The translations under genes were made by a program, and so were the position numbers. From positions 1-62,439 of the forward strand of contig NZ_FQXH01000014.1 in assembly GCF_900129915.1 (NCBI RefSeq): a stretch of 62,439 bases of DNA, written 5' to 3'. Source of the stretch: Tepidibacter thalassicus DSM 15285 (GTDB lineage Bacteria > Bacillota > Clostridia > Peptostreptococcales > Peptostreptococcaceae). Under the pieces are notes generated by a model that saw only the letters and a program-made list of their open reading frames with translations, ran no database searches and was not told where the DNA came from. The stretch's first letter is position 1. The number at the start of each line of letters is the position of its first letter. Positions 1 through 9,588 of this stretch are shown piece by piece.

Positions 1-1
1 T

Positions 2-1516
2 AATATGAGTATGCTTAAATATTTTTTTGAGAAAAGAGAAGAAGATAATAAATATTTGTTTGAAAATCTAAAGGTAAATAAGTATAAAGATATAATGGAT
101 ATGCAGGGAAAATACCCAGTTATATATCTGACATTTAAAGATGTGAAAGATGGAAATTTTCAAAAGTGTTATGAAAAAATGAAAGAAATTATATCGAACG
201 AATATTCAAGACATAGATATTTGATAGAAAGACAATATTTAAATGAAGAAGATGAGATATATTTTAAAAACATATTATATAAGAGAGCATCTCAAGTTGA
301 ATACGAAACAACCCTTAAAAATTTAAGTAAGTTTTTAAGCGAATATTATAATCAAAAAACAATTGTGTTGATAGATGAATATGATACACCAATACAAAAC
401 GGATATTTAAGTGGATACTATAAAGAAATAATAGAATTTATGAGAAATTTTTTGAGTGGTGCTCTTAAAGATAATGAGTATTTGAAAAAGGGAGTGCTTA
501 CTGGAATATTAAGAGTAGCAAAAGAAAGTATATTTTCGGGACTAAACAATTTAAAGGTATGTACAATATTAAAAAATCATTATAGTGATAAATTTGGTTT
601 TTTAGAAAGTGAAGTAGAAGAAATATTAAAGCAGTATAATATAGAGTCTGAAATGGATGAAGTTAGAAAATGGTATAATGGATATATATTTGGAGAAAAT
701 GTAATATACAATCCATGGTCAATACTTAATTACGTAGATAACTATGAAAAAGGATTTAGACCTTATTGGGTGAATACGAGCAGTAATGATTTAGTAAAAA
801 TAGTATTGACAAAAGCAGGAGAAACAGTAAAAAAAGAACTTGAAGATTTGATAAAAGGGAAAACTATTGTAAAACAAATAAATGAAGATATAGTGATGAA
901 TGATGTAGAAAATGGAGCAGAAAATGTATGGAGTTTTTTACTTTTTAGCGGGTATTTAAAAGTTATAAATGAAAATTTAAAAATGGGAAGAAGTTTTTGT
1001 ACATTAGAAATACCAAACTTTGAAGTGAAATATCTATATGAAGAAATAATATTGTCTTGGTTTAAAGAAAGTATTAATAATGAAAAATTTAATTATATGC
1101 TAAAAAGTTTGACAACAGGGGATATAGAAACATTTGAAGATATATTTAGTGAGTATATAATAAAAAGTGCAAGCTATTTTGATATAGAGGAAAGTGAAAA
1201 GTTCTATCATGCATTTGTGCTTGGAATTTTAGTAGCATTAAATGAAGAATATGAAGTAAAGTCAAATAGAGAAAGTGGATATGGAAGATATGATGTAGCA
1301 TTAATTCCAAAAGATAGAAATAAACTAGGGATAATTATGGAGTTTAAGAAAGTAAATAAAAGAAGAAAAGAAACATTGGAGATTGCAGCAGATAAAGCAA
1401 TAGCGCAAATAAAAGAAAAAAATTATAAGCAGGAATTATTGGATATGGGAATCGAAAACATAATAGAGTTAGGAATAGCATTTGAAGGAAAAGAAGTTTT
1501 AGTAGTTGAGGGATAA
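2..1516 (+). CDS. AAA-ATPase-like / PD-(D/E)XK nuclease-like protein (5' truncated)
   Basis: The protein belongs to the clostridial family with an N-terminal AAA-ATPase-like domain (PF09820 type) and a C-terminal PD-(D/E)XK nuclease-like domain (DUF1703 type). The reading frame is open to the left edge. The first codons read N-M-S-M-L-K-Y-F-F, which in this family follows the Walker A segment, so the ATG at 5 is internal and the start lies outside the window. Visible motifs are a Walker B-like IVLIDEYDTPIQ (about residue 120 of the visible part) and, near the C-terminus, YGRYDVALIP followed by IIMEFKK, which fits the D...ExK nuclease core. Biological role is not established; the family is often multicopy and strain-variable. 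It stands alone and is closed by a hairpin terminator. Confidence 0.8.
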   Translation, partial: NMSMLKYFFEKREEDNKYLFENLKVNKYKDIMDMQGKYPVIYLTFKDVKDGNFQKCYEKMKEIISNEYSRHRYLIERQYLNEEDEIYFKNILYKRASQVEYETTLKNLSKFLSEYYNQKTIVLIDEYDTPIQNGYLSGYYKEIIEFMRNFLSGALKDNEYLKKGVLTGILRVAKESIFSGLNNLKVCTILKNHYSDKFGFLESEVEEILKQYNIESEMDEVRKWYNGYIFGENVIYNPWSILNYVDNYEKGFRPYWVNTSSNDLVKIVLTKAGETVKKELEDLIKGKTIVKQINEDIVMNDVENGAENVWSFLLFSGYLKVINENLKMGRSFCTLEIPNFEVKYLYEEIILSWFKESINNEKFNYMLKSLTTGDIETFEDIFSEYIIKSASYFDIEESEKFYHAFVLGILVALNEEYEVKSNRESGYGRYDVALIPKDRNKLGIIMEFKKVNKRRKETLEIAADKAIAQIKEKNYKQELLDMGIENIIELGIAFEGKEVLVVEG

Positions 1517-1520
1517 GGAA

Positions 1521-1551
1521 TGCCATGGCACAATCAGCCATGGCAGTTTTT
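1521..1551 (+). terminator. Intrinsic terminator built from two GCCATGGC copies
   Basis: TGCCATGGCA (1521-1530) and GCCATGGCA (1537-1545) pair across a short loop and are followed by a T run. Each arm is itself the palindrome GCCATGGC that recurs across the window. Confidence 0.75.
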
Positions 1552-1607
1552 GTGATTGACTAAGGAATTTTTGATATATTTTAAAAATTCTGCGAAATTG
1601 TCGAATA

Positions 1608-1637
1608 TTGACAAAATTTTATTAATTAACATATAAT
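1608..1637 (+). promoter_or_regulatory. Sigma-A-type promoter for nhaC
   Basis: TTGACA at 1608-1613 and TATAAT at 1632-1637, separated by 18 bp. It leaves a leader of about 125 nt before the NhaC start. Confidence 0.65.
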
Positions 1638-1706
1638 ATAAGTAAAGTTAATTGTAGATAACTTCACACAATGAAAGAGTTTATAGTGTCTATTAGTTTA
1701 TTTTAG

Positions 1707-1737
1707 GCATCTAGGAGTACTCTTAGATGCTTTTTAT
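1707..1737 (+). terminator. Leader terminator/attenuator candidate upstream of nhaC
   Basis: GCATCTAGGAG (1707-1717) pairs with CTCTTAGATGC (1720-1730) and is followed directly by TTTTT. It lies between the promoter at 1608-1637 and the gene at 1769, so transcription of nhaC must read through it. That suggests attenuation, but no known riboswitch class was recognised in the roughly 60 nt between transcription start and hairpin. Confidence 0.5.
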
Positions 1738-1768
1738 ATATTTTTAAGATATTTTAAGGGGGTTTTTG

Positions 1769-3172
1769 ATGAATAAAAAAAAGGATATTACATTAGGTAT
1801 TTCGCTTATACCAATAATTTGTTTGATATTGTTTTTGTTTATAGTTGTATTTAAATACAAAGCATCTCCTCATATAGCGTTAATAGGAGCATCTGCTATA
1901 GCTGCTTTAGTTGCGGTTTATTTAGGGTATACTTGGAGCGAAATAGAAAAGGGTATATTAAAAAGTATTAATATGGGAATGCAGGCTATAATAATATTAA
2001 TGATAATTGGTACTATAATAGGTACTTGGATTTTAAGTGGAGTTGTTCCAACTATGATATATTATGGGCTTCAAATACTTTCGCCGTCTATATTTTTAGT
2101 TGCAACAGCTGTAATTTGTGCAATAGTAGCGTTATCGACGGGATCGTCTTGGACAACAGTTGGAACTGTAGGGATAGCTCTTATAGGTGTTGGAAAAGGT
2201 CTTGGGATGCCTGATTATATGATTGCAGGAGCTATTATATCTGGTAGTTATTTTGGAGATAAAATGTCTCCTTTATCTGATACTACAAATCTTGCTCCAG
2301 CCATGGCAGGTACAAATTTATTTGATCATGTAAGACACATGGTATATACAACGGGACCAGCTTTTATAATAGCTTTGATTTTATACGGAGTTATAGGAAT
2401 TAAGTATTCTAATGGTAATGTTAATTCAGATACTATTAATTTAATATTGAATACATTAAATAGCAGTTTTAATATAAATATATTTTTATTGTTGCCACCT
2501 GTACTTGTTATAGCTCTTGTAATATTTAAAGTTCCAGCTATACCAGGTCTTATAGGAGGAACAGTAATAGGAGGAATATTTGCAGTTATTTTCCAAGGCG
2601 CAGGGTTAAAGAGTATTATAACTTCTGCTCAAAGTGGATTTTTGTCTGAAACAGGGGTTAAAGTTGTCGATGAATTATTAACTCGTGGTGGATTAGATAG
2701 TATGATGGGAACAGTATCTTTAATATTATGTGCTTTAACTTTTGGCGGTATATTGGAAAGTACAGGTATGCTTGAAACAATAGCTCAAAGTATATTAAAA
2801 TTTGCAAAAGGAACAGGGTCGTTGATATTAGTTACAATAGTATCGTGTATATTTGCAAATTTAGTTACGGGAGATCAATATCTTTCAATAGTAGTACCAG
2901 GAAGAATGTATAAGGATGCTTATAGGCAGAGAAGACTTCACCCTAAGAACTTATCGAGAACTCTTGAAGATGCAGGAACTCTTACTTCTTCTTTAATACC
3001 TTGGAATACATGTGGAGCTTATATGTCAACTACATTAGGAGTAAGTCCTCTTGATTATCTTCCTTGGGCGTTTTTAAATATAATAAATCCTATAATTGCT
3101 GTAATATATGGATATTTAGGATTTACAATTGAATATGTAGATGATAGCTTTTTTGAAGATGAAATAGTATAA
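1769..3172 (+). CDS. nhaC: Na+/H+ antiporter NhaC family
   Basis: An integral membrane antiporter of the NhaC family, expected to exchange cytoplasmic Na+ for H+ (some relatives move organic substrates such as malate/lactate or amino acids). About 467 residues with some 11-12 hydrophobic segments and typical family stretches, including TGSSWTTVGTVG (around residue 125), SGSYFGDKMSPLSDTTNLAP and the C-terminal TGDQYLSIVVPGRMY and SLIPWNTCGAYM. ATG 1769 is chosen over TTG 1766 because the AAGGGGG ribosome site at 1756-1762 is then 6 nt away. It has its own promoter, a possible attenuator in its leader and a terminator behind it, so it appears monocistronic. The substrate cannot be settled from sequence alone. 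Confidence 0.85.
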   Translation: MNKKKDITLGISLIPIICLILFLFIVVFKYKASPHIALIGASAIAALVAVYLGYTWSEIEKGILKSINMGMQAIIILMIIGTIIGTWILSGVVPTMIYYGLQILSPSIFLVATAVICAIVALSTGSSWTTVGTVGIALIGVGKGLGMPDYMIAGAIISGSYFGDKMSPLSDTTNLAPAMAGTNLFDHVRHMVYTTGPAFIIALILYGVIGIKYSNGNVNSDTINLILNTLNSSFNINIFLLLPPVLVIALVIFKVPAIPGLIGGTVIGGIFAVIFQGAGLKSIITSAQSGFLSETGVKVVDELLTRGGLDSMMGTVSLILCALTFGGILESTGMLETIAQSILKFAKGTGSLILVTIVSCIFANLVTGDQYLSIVVPGRMYKDAYRQRRLHPKNLSRTLEDAGTLTSSLIPWNTCGAYMSTTLGVSPLDYLPWAFLNIINPIIAVIYGYLGFTIEYVDDSFFEDEIV

Positions 3173-3173
3173 A

Positions 3174-3200
3174 AAACTCCTGAAATTCAGGAGTTTTTTT
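3174..3200 (+). terminator. Intrinsic terminator after nhaC
   Basis: ACTCCTGAA and TTCAGGAGT form a stem around a single central A, followed by seven Ts. Confidence 0.85.
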
Positions 3201-3351
3201 GTACATATTTTTTAAATTATTTACAGAAAATATTAGAATCAATTATATTTTTTTTAACTTATTTTTAACTTAAATTTAACATTTGAGATGTTTTATTTTG
3301 ATAAGATAAATAAGTCGGGATTTATTATTACACTAAGGAGGAACAAGGAAT

Positions 3352-4983
3352 ATGGCTATGAAAATAGCGTTAGAAATTTTAGGAGGGCTTGGATTATTTT
3401 TATATGGAATGAACTTAATGGGTTCAGGTTTGCAAAAGGCGGCTGGTGAAAAGCTTAAAAAAGTAATTGAGCTTTTAACTAGCAATAGATTTATGGGAGT
3501 TTTAGTTGGAACACTTGTTACAGCTATTATTCAAAGTAGTAGTGCAACTACAGTTATGGTAGTTGGATTTGTAAATGCGGGAATTATGAAATTAACTCAA
3601 GCTGTTGGTGTTATAATGGGAGCCAATATTGGTACTACAGTTACTGCACAACTTGTATCTTTTAAATTAACAGATTTAGCTCCAGTGGCTGTAGGAATAG
3701 GTATGATAATATATCTATTTTCTTCAAAAGAAAAGAACAAACAAATTGCTGAAATCTTAATAGGTTTTGGTATATTATTTATAGGTATGGATTTTATGAA
3801 ACATGCTGTTAAGCCTTTGAGAGAATATGAAGGTTTTACAAGAATGTTAGTTAATTTTGGGCGTAATCCTTTCTTGGGAATTTTAATGGGATTTGTTTTA
3901 ACAGTAGTAGTTCAAAGTTCTAGTGCTTCTATGGGAATGCTTTTAGCACTTGCATCTGAAGGATTGATGCCTTTATCATCTGCACTTCCAATTCTTTATG
4001 GTGATAATATTGGTACTTGTGTTACAGCATTACTTTCAAGTATAGGAGCAAGTAGAAATGCTAAAAGAGCAGCTATTATGCATTTGACGTTTAATATTAT
4101 AGGAACTATTTTATTTGCTTTTGTATTAACTAAACCTATAATGAGTTTAGTAACTTATTTAGATCCAACTGATGTAACAAGACAAATAGCAAATGCTCAT
4201 ACGTTTTTTAATATTATAAATGTTGTTATTCAATTTCCGTTTGCTATGATTTTAGTTAAAATTGCTATGACTATAGTGCCAGAAAGAGACGATGAAGCAT
4301 CAGAGTATAAATTGACAAAATATATAGATGAAAGAATACTTGAAACTCCTTCAATTGCCGTTGCTAATACAATTAGAGAAAGTTTGAGAATGGGTAAAAA
4401 AGCTGCACAATCATTTGAAAGTGCAATGAATGGATTTTTCAATAAATCAAAACAAGAGATAAAGAAAACATTTGAAAATGAAAGAATAATAAATGATTTA
4501 GAAAAAGCAATAATGGAATATATTATAAAACTGTCAAATAAATCTGTATCTGCTGTAAATAGAGAAATAATAGATGGATTATTTCATACTATAAATGATA
4601 TAGAGAGAGTTGGAGATCATGCAGATAATATAGCAGAACTTGCTATGATTGTTGTGGAAAAAGATTTGCCATTTTCAGACGAAGCTTTGAATGATTTAAA
4701 AGTAATGTATGATAAAGTTATGAATGCTTATAAATATTCATTGGAAGCTATGAAAAATGGAGATAGAGATTTAGCTTTTAATGTAATAAAGTTAGAAGAA
4801 CAGATAGATGGAATGGAAAAGTCGTATAGAAGAAACCATATATATAGATTAAATAATGATATATGTAATACTGAATCTGGTATAGTATTTTTAGATTTAA
4901 TTAGTAATATGGAAAGAATAGGAGATCATGCTTCTAATATAGCTAAAGCTGTTATAGATGCAGATGTAAGTAAAATATCTTAA
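3352..4983 (+). CDS. Na/Pi cotransporter family protein with PhoU-like C-terminus
   Basis: A sodium-phosphate cotransporter of the NptA/PF02690 family with a C-terminal PhoU-like helical region. The membrane part covers roughly residues 1-310 and holds the family's inverted repeat with two QSSSA motifs (IIQSSSATTVMVVGF near residue 60 and VVQSSSASMGMLLA near 185), plus GANIGTTVTAQ and GDNIGTCVTALLSS. Residues about 350-543 are charged helices with two PhoU-type signatures, IERVGDHADNIAELA and MERIGDHASNIAKAV. It probably imports phosphate, with the PhoU part providing control. ATG 3352 is 10 nt behind AAGGAGG (3335-3341). A terminator at 4987 ends the unit. Confidence 0.9.
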   Translation: MAMKIALEILGGLGLFLYGMNLMGSGLQKAAGEKLKKVIELLTSNRFMGVLVGTLVTAIIQSSSATTVMVVGFVNAGIMKLTQAVGVIMGANIGTTVTAQLVSFKLTDLAPVAVGIGMIIYLFSSKEKNKQIAEILIGFGILFIGMDFMKHAVKPLREYEGFTRMLVNFGRNPFLGILMGFVLTVVVQSSSASMGMLLALASEGLMPLSSALPILYGDNIGTCVTALLSSIGASRNAKRAAIMHLTFNIIGTILFAFVLTKPIMSLVTYLDPTDVTRQIANAHTFFNIINVVIQFPFAMILVKIAMTIVPERDDEASEYKLTKYIDERILETPSIAVANTIRESLRMGKKAAQSFESAMNGFFNKSKQEIKKTFENERIINDLEKAIMEYIIKLSNKSVSAVNREIIDGLFHTINDIERVGDHADNIAELAMIVVEKDLPFSDEALNDLKVMYDKVMNAYKYSLEAMKNGDRDLAFNVIKLEEQIDGMEKSYRRNHIYRLNNDICNTESGIVFLDLISNMERIGDHASNIAKAVIDADVSKIS

Positions 4984-4986
4984 AAA

Positions 4987-5020
4987 ATAGGCGTCTAATT
5001 GACGTCTATTTTTTATTTTT
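4987..5020 (+). terminator. Intrinsic terminator after the Na/Pi cotransporter
   Basis: ATAGGCGTC and GACGTCTAT form the stem, loop TAATT, then TTTTTTATTTTTT. An apparent in-frame ATG at 4999 lies inside this hairpin, which argues against it as the start of the next gene. Confidence 0.85.
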
Positions 5021-5052
5021 TGTTACATAGAATTATAAAAGGGGGTGGTAAA

Positions 5053-8000
5053 TTGAACTTTGAGGTTATTGTAAAGTATCATGGGGATTTAGCTAAATTA
5101 GAAGAGGAGTTAGGGGTTGAAGTTGAAGTATTAAATGAAAGATTTGCGATAATTACTTTAAAAGAAGAAGATGTAGGAAAACTTCTCAATTATGAAGAAA
5201 TAGAATATATAGAAAAGCCTTTTATACTTGGTCCTAGTCTTACTAGCTTTGAAGCAAGTGGAATAGATTCTTTTAAGAAAAAAACTGATCTTAGTGGAAA
5301 AGGAGTAATTATTGGGATAATAGATTCTGGAATAGATTATAAACATCCTTTTTTTATAAATGAAGATGAAACTTCTAAAATATTGAGTATATGGGATCAA
5401 ACAAGAGAAGGAAATCCTCCAAAAGGTTTTAAAGAAGGATATGAATATACAAATGAAGATATTAATAAAGCGTTAAGTGGAGAAGAAGAGATTCCTTTTT
5501 TTGATCAAATAGGCCATGGCACACATGTGTCAGGCATTGCATCTACTATTGCTCCAAATGCTGACATTATAGTTGTTAAGGTAGGTACTAAAGGTATGGA
5601 GTCTTTTGCGAGAACTACTGAATTTATGAGAGCTGTAAAATATATAATAGATAAAGCTGAAACTTTAGGAAAACCTGTTGTTATAAATATAAGTTATGGA
5701 ACAAATGAAGGACCTCATGATGGAACCTCTTTATTTGAGGAGTATTTAGATGAAATGGCTTTAAGGTGGAAAACATCAATAGTTGTTGCTTCAGGTAATG
5801 AAGGAGATAAATCACACCATAAATACGTAAAGCTTAAAGAAAATATGTTAAAACCTATAGAATTTTCGATAGGAGATGGAGAGAGGGATATAAATATTGA
5901 AATTTGGAAGAAGTTTTCTGATACTTTTAGTTTTTCGATAGAAAACCCATCTGGTATATCTACTCCTTATATAGATGAAAGTATAGGAGAAATTAATATG
6001 GATTTGGGAAATACAAATGTGCGTACATTTTTTTCTAGTACAACTCCATATACTTTAAGAGAAAAAGCTAAAATAAGATTAAAAGGTAATCCGTTTATAC
6101 AAAAAGGTATATGGAAAATAAATTTAGATGCAAAGGATATAGTTGAAGGGGATGTTGATATATATCTTCCTATATCTGAAAAGTTAAGTAGGGATACAAA
6201 ATTTTTAGATTCAAGTTTAAATCTTACAGTAACTACTCCGGCAACTTCAAAGAGAGTTATTTCTGTGGGGAGTTATGATTACAATAAAGGTACTTTTTCT
6301 GCATTTTCAGGAAGAGGAGATGTTAATAGAAATATTGTAAAACCGGATATAGTAGCTCCGGGAGAAGAAATAGTATCTAGTCTTCCAGGAGGAAGAGTTG
6401 GAGCACTTTCTGGAACTAGTATGGCAGCTCCTCATGTAACTGGAAGTTTAGCTCTTTTAATGGAATGGGGAATAGTAGATAAGAATGATCCGTTTTTATA
6501 TGCTGATAGAATAAAAGCACTTCTTTTAAAAAATGCAATAAGAGATAAGGAGTTTTTAAATTATCCAGATAATATTTGGGGATATGGAAAATTAAATTTG
6601 AGAAATATTACAAGTCGAGAAATTAGAAATTTGTATAGGGGGGAGAGTAATAATTTGAAGGAGTATATAGTGGAATATCAAGGAGATGTAGAAGTGGATT
6701 TGGGCGAATTAGGAATAGATAAAATTCAAGTATTAGATGATAGATATGCGATAATATATGTTTCAGATGATTTTAATGAACAAATGTTACTTGAAACAGG
6801 TAATATAGTTGCGTTAAGAGAACCGGCTAAAATGGTACCGCTTATTGATACTAGTGTAGAAGAGATTGGAGCTAAGTTTTTTCACAATCATCCATATATT
6901 CCTCAAACAGGAAGAGGGGTTTTGGTAGCTTTAATAGATTCTGGAATAGATTATTCTCATCCTGATTTTATATTTGAGGATGATACTTCTAAAATAGTGA
7001 GTTTATGGGATCAAACACTTGAAGGTAATCCGCCAAAGGGGTTTATTTTTGGAAGGGAATATACAAGAGAAGAAATAAATAAAGCAATTCAAACTGGAGA
7101 GAAACTAGAGACTGAAGATGAAACTGGCCATGGAACAAAAGTTGCAGGAATAATAGGAGGAAGAGGAAGAGTAGATACAAAATATGTAGGAGTTGCTCCG
7201 GATAGTGAATTTGTAGTTGTAAAATTAAAAGATTATGGAGGATATTATAATGGTTCGGATTTGATGCTTGGAATAAAGTATGCATACGAAAAAGCTAGAG
7301 AATTTAAAATGCCTTTAGTTATCAATATATCATTGGGAACAAATGAAGGAAGCCATGATGGAAAAACTATGCTTGAAAGTTATATATACGAGATAACTAG
7401 AAATAGAGGAGTAGTGGCTGTAGCAGGAGCAGGAAATGAAGGAGATACTAAGACTCATTATAGTGGGAAGTTTAGTTCAAGTGGGGAAATTCAAGAAGTA
7501 GAGTTTAAAGTGGGAGAAAATCAAAAAAATTTGGAAGTTTATATTTGGGGAAGAAAGCCTGATAGAATATCTATTGGATTAGTTTCTCCAACAGGAGATG
7601 CTATAGATAAAATACCAGCGAAGCTTAGTGAAACAGAGCTTGTTAAATTTACGATGGAGGGAGTAGAAACAAACGTTACATATAAATTTCCTGATGAACT
7701 TACAGGGGATGAATTTGTCTGCATTTCTTTTGAGGATATAAAACCGGGGAATTGGATTATAAGATTGTATGGAGATTATATTGTAGATGGTAGGTATGAT
7801 ATATATTTGCCTAATAAAGTATTACTTGCAAAGGGAACTGAATTTTTAAAGGCAGATCCTTATGGAACTATAGTTACACCTGCTACAGCAGAGGCATTAA
7901 TAACTGTAGGAGCTTATAATCATAAAGATAATAGTTTATATAGAGCATCATCGAGAGGACCAACTAGGGATGATAGAATAAAACCGGATTTAGTAGCACC

Positions 8001-8313
8001 TGGAGTTAATATAACAACTACTGTTCCTGGTGGAGGATATGGCAGTTTAACAGGAACAAGTGCTTCAGCTGCTCATACATCAGGTGCTATAGCATTGCTT
8101 TTGCAGTGGGGGATTGTAGAAGGAAATGATCCAAGACTTTATACTCAAAAGGTTAAAACTTATTTGATAAGAGGAACTAATATGAGAGAAGGTGATGAGT
8201 ATCCTAATATATCTTGGGGATATGGAATGCTCAATTTAAGAAGAGCATTTGAAAAAATTAGATCGGTATTTAATTGGAGTTATTCTGAGGAAGCTAAAAA
8301 ACACAATATATAA
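5053..8313 (+). CDS. Tandem Csp-type subtilisin-like germination protease (CspBA-like fusion)
   Basis: Two complete S8 subtilases in one 1086-residue chain, each with a short prodomain and a long insertion between oxyanion region and catalytic Ser, as in clostridial Csp proteases that cleave pro-SleC. Start is TTG 5053 behind GGGGGTGG (5041-5048); ATG 4999 sits in the previous terminator. First unit: prodomain about 1-65, D91 (DSGID), H155 (GHGTH), S456 (GTSMAAPH). Second unit: prodomain about 540-600, D629 (DSGID), H693 (GHGTK), S1003 (GTSASAAH). Both also keep GNEGD. Length and order match C. difficile CspBA, but there the CspA half has lost its triad, whereas here both look intact. The sleC and sleL genes face it, sharing a bidirectional terminator. 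No cspC gene was seen. Confidence 0.88.
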   Translation: MNFEVIVKYHGDLAKLEEELGVEVEVLNERFAIITLKEEDVGKLLNYEEIEYIEKPFILGPSLTSFEASGIDSFKKKTDLSGKGVIIGIIDSGIDYKHPFFINEDETSKILSIWDQTREGNPPKGFKEGYEYTNEDINKALSGEEEIPFFDQIGHGTHVSGIASTIAPNADIIVVKVGTKGMESFARTTEFMRAVKYIIDKAETLGKPVVINISYGTNEGPHDGTSLFEEYLDEMALRWKTSIVVASGNEGDKSHHKYVKLKENMLKPIEFSIGDGERDINIEIWKKFSDTFSFSIENPSGISTPYIDESIGEINMDLGNTNVRTFFSSTTPYTLREKAKIRLKGNPFIQKGIWKINLDAKDIVEGDVDIYLPISEKLSRDTKFLDSSLNLTVTTPATSKRVISVGSYDYNKGTFSAFSGRGDVNRNIVKPDIVAPGEEIVSSLPGGRVGALSGTSMAAPHVTGSLALLMEWGIVDKNDPFLYADRIKALLLKNAIRDKEFLNYPDNIWGYGKLNLRNITSREIRNLYRGESNNLKEYIVEYQGDVEVDLGELGIDKIQVLDDRYAIIYVSDDFNEQMLLETGNIVALREPAKMVPLIDTSVEEIGAKFFHNHPYIPQTGRGVLVALIDSGIDYSHPDFIFEDDTSKIVSLWDQTLEGNPPKGFIFGREYTREEINKAIQTGEKLETEDETGHGTKVAGIIGGRGRVDTKYVGVAPDSEFVVVKLKDYGGYYNGSDLMLGIKYAYEKAREFKMPLVINISLGTNEGSHDGKTMLESYIYEITRNRGVVAVAGAGNEGDTKTHYSGKFSSSGEIQEVEFKVGENQKNLEVYIWGRKPDRISIGLVSPTGDAIDKIPAKLSETELVKFTMEGVETNVTYKFPDELTGDEFVCISFEDIKPGNWIIRLYGDYIVDGRYDIYLPNKVLLAKGTEFLKADPYGTIVTPATAEALITVGAYNHKDNSLYRASSRGPTRDDRIKPDLVAPGVNITTTVPGGGYGSLTGTSASAAHTSGAIALLLQWGIVEGNDPRLYTQKVKTYLIRGTNMREGDEYPNISWGYGMLNLRRAFEKIRSVFNWSYSEEAKKHNI

Positions 8314-8340
8314 AAGGAGTAAAGATGGCTTTACTCCTTT
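8314..8340. terminator. Bidirectional terminator between csp and sleC
   Basis: AAAGGAGTAAAG and CTTTACTCCTTT form a 12-bp stem with loop ATGG. Flanking A and T tracts serve both convergent genes, and the stop codon of sleC overlaps it. Confidence 0.8.
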
Positions 8341-9586
8341 ATTTAAGTTCTGCAATTTTGGTTACAGCTACATATATATCGGAAATTTTGTACCATGTTG
8401 CAAAATCAACTGTTCCGGTTACAGGGAGTCTAAATATTTCTTGGAATTTTTTAACTGATTCAGCTGTTTCTTTACCATATACTCCATCTACTTTTACTTT
8501 AGGTATTGCTGGATAACTTTGAGCAATCCTATTTAATTGTTGTTGAATTGTTCTGACTGGTTTGCCACTAGAACCTATACCTAAAGTGTATCCAGGGTAT
8601 GATACGGGTACTCCAGTTACAACTTGAGCTCTATCAAATCCAATATCATTTCCATAGAAATATCGTAATATTTCATCGAATGATTTTCCGAGGTCTCCTT
8701 GATATTTACTTCCCCATTGAGTCATCCAAGTAGGACATTGAACTTGAACTCCATCACAGTATTGAGCAAGAAGAGGTTGTCTTCTATCGGATGGTCTTTT
8801 AAAATACAGGTTGAATATATCATCTACAGCTCTACTTATATTTTGGTATATGTTTCTTCCGTAAATAAATTTATGATCATATGCAGTAGATGATGTTATT
8901 GTAAAGTTTTTACCTTTTCCTCTGTACCATTCAGTAAATACTCTATTTAATGTAAATGAAATTATAGCACATATATTTGCATAAATAGTGCTAGTAGGCC
9001 AGGTAGAATATATTTCAGATGAAGCTACGTTTTTAATATAGTCTTTATATCTTATCCAGTAATTAGGAGCAGAAGGGTCATCTGGAACTCCATCGTGAAC
9101 TATTATGAATTCTGGAACTTGGGGATAGTCAAGTACTACAAATCCTGTTGGTGGAGGTATAATCTTGTTGGGTGATTCTGGAATTTTTGGAGGATAATTT
9201 CCCCATAGTGTATTTGGACCTATTTCTATGGTAATTGTATTTTGTCTCATAAATCTTGTGTTTTCAATTTTTACCAATTCTATTTGTTGGATAGCGAGTT
9301 CTGTTGGAAGTACTTGAACTCCATCTACAATGACATCTATATATCCATCTTTGATTACTTCTACTATATAATCGCTATAAGGTTTTACATCAGAAGGTTT
9401 TTGTGAGTACTTTAAATCTGGAGCGGGAACTTCTATTATAGGTGTTTGACCAGATATATCAGTAGGTAGGTTTTCTGCTAATGTTTTTTGAGTGTTTGTA
9501 TCTTTTGTGTATATATTAACTCTACATTCTTTTATTGGTTGTTTAGTTTTTTTATCTATAACTTCAACTATTAAACTACCTTTCAT
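8339..9586 (-). CDS. sleC: Spore cortex-lytic enzyme precursor SleC
   Basis: SleC is made as a pre-pro-enzyme and, once cleaved by a Csp protease during germination, hydrolyses spore cortex peptidoglycan. The 415-residue protein follows the family layout: an N-terminal beta-rich pro region (SLIVEVIDKKTKQPI, then VKPYSDYIVEVIKDGY), a central SpoIID-like catalytic region (DYIKNVASSEIYSTWP, TLNRVFTEWYRGKGKNFTI, AYDHKFIYGRNIY), and a C-terminal peptidoglycan-binding domain (about residues 335-410, VDGVYGKETAESVKKFQ). The length is close to known SleC proteins (about 420-440). Its start lies 2 nt after the sleL stop, so the two are an operon, convergent with the csp gene whose product would activate it. 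Confidence 0.9.
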   Translation of the reverse strand: MKGSLIVEVIDKKTKQPIKECRVNIYTKDTNTQKTLAENLPTDISGQTPIIEVPAPDLKYSQKPSDVKPYSDYIVEVIKDGYIDVIVDGVQVLPTELAIQQIELVKIENTRFMRQNTITIEIGPNTLWGNYPPKIPESPNKIIPPPTGFVVLDYPQVPEFIIVHDGVPDDPSAPNYWIRYKDYIKNVASSEIYSTWPTSTIYANICAIISFTLNRVFTEWYRGKGKNFTITSSTAYDHKFIYGRNIYQNISRAVDDIFNLYFKRPSDRRQPLLAQYCDGVQVQCPTWMTQWGSKYQGDLGKSFDEILRYFYGNDIGFDRAQVVTGVPVSYPGYTLGIGSSGKPVRTIQQQLNRIAQSYPAIPKVKVDGVYGKETAESVKKFQEIFRLPVTGTVDFATWYKISDIYVAVTKIAELK

Positions 9587-9588
9587 AT

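Noticed and set aside
5021..5040. Sporulation promoter directly before the csp gene
   Set aside because: A CATAGAATT-like -10 is present but too close to the ribosome site and one base off consensus; no matching -35.
4999..5052. Upstream ATG extension of the tandem subtilase
   Set aside because: The ATG lies inside the preceding terminator hairpin and has no ribosome site; TTG 5053 behind GGGGGTGG fits and begins at the Csp prodomain.
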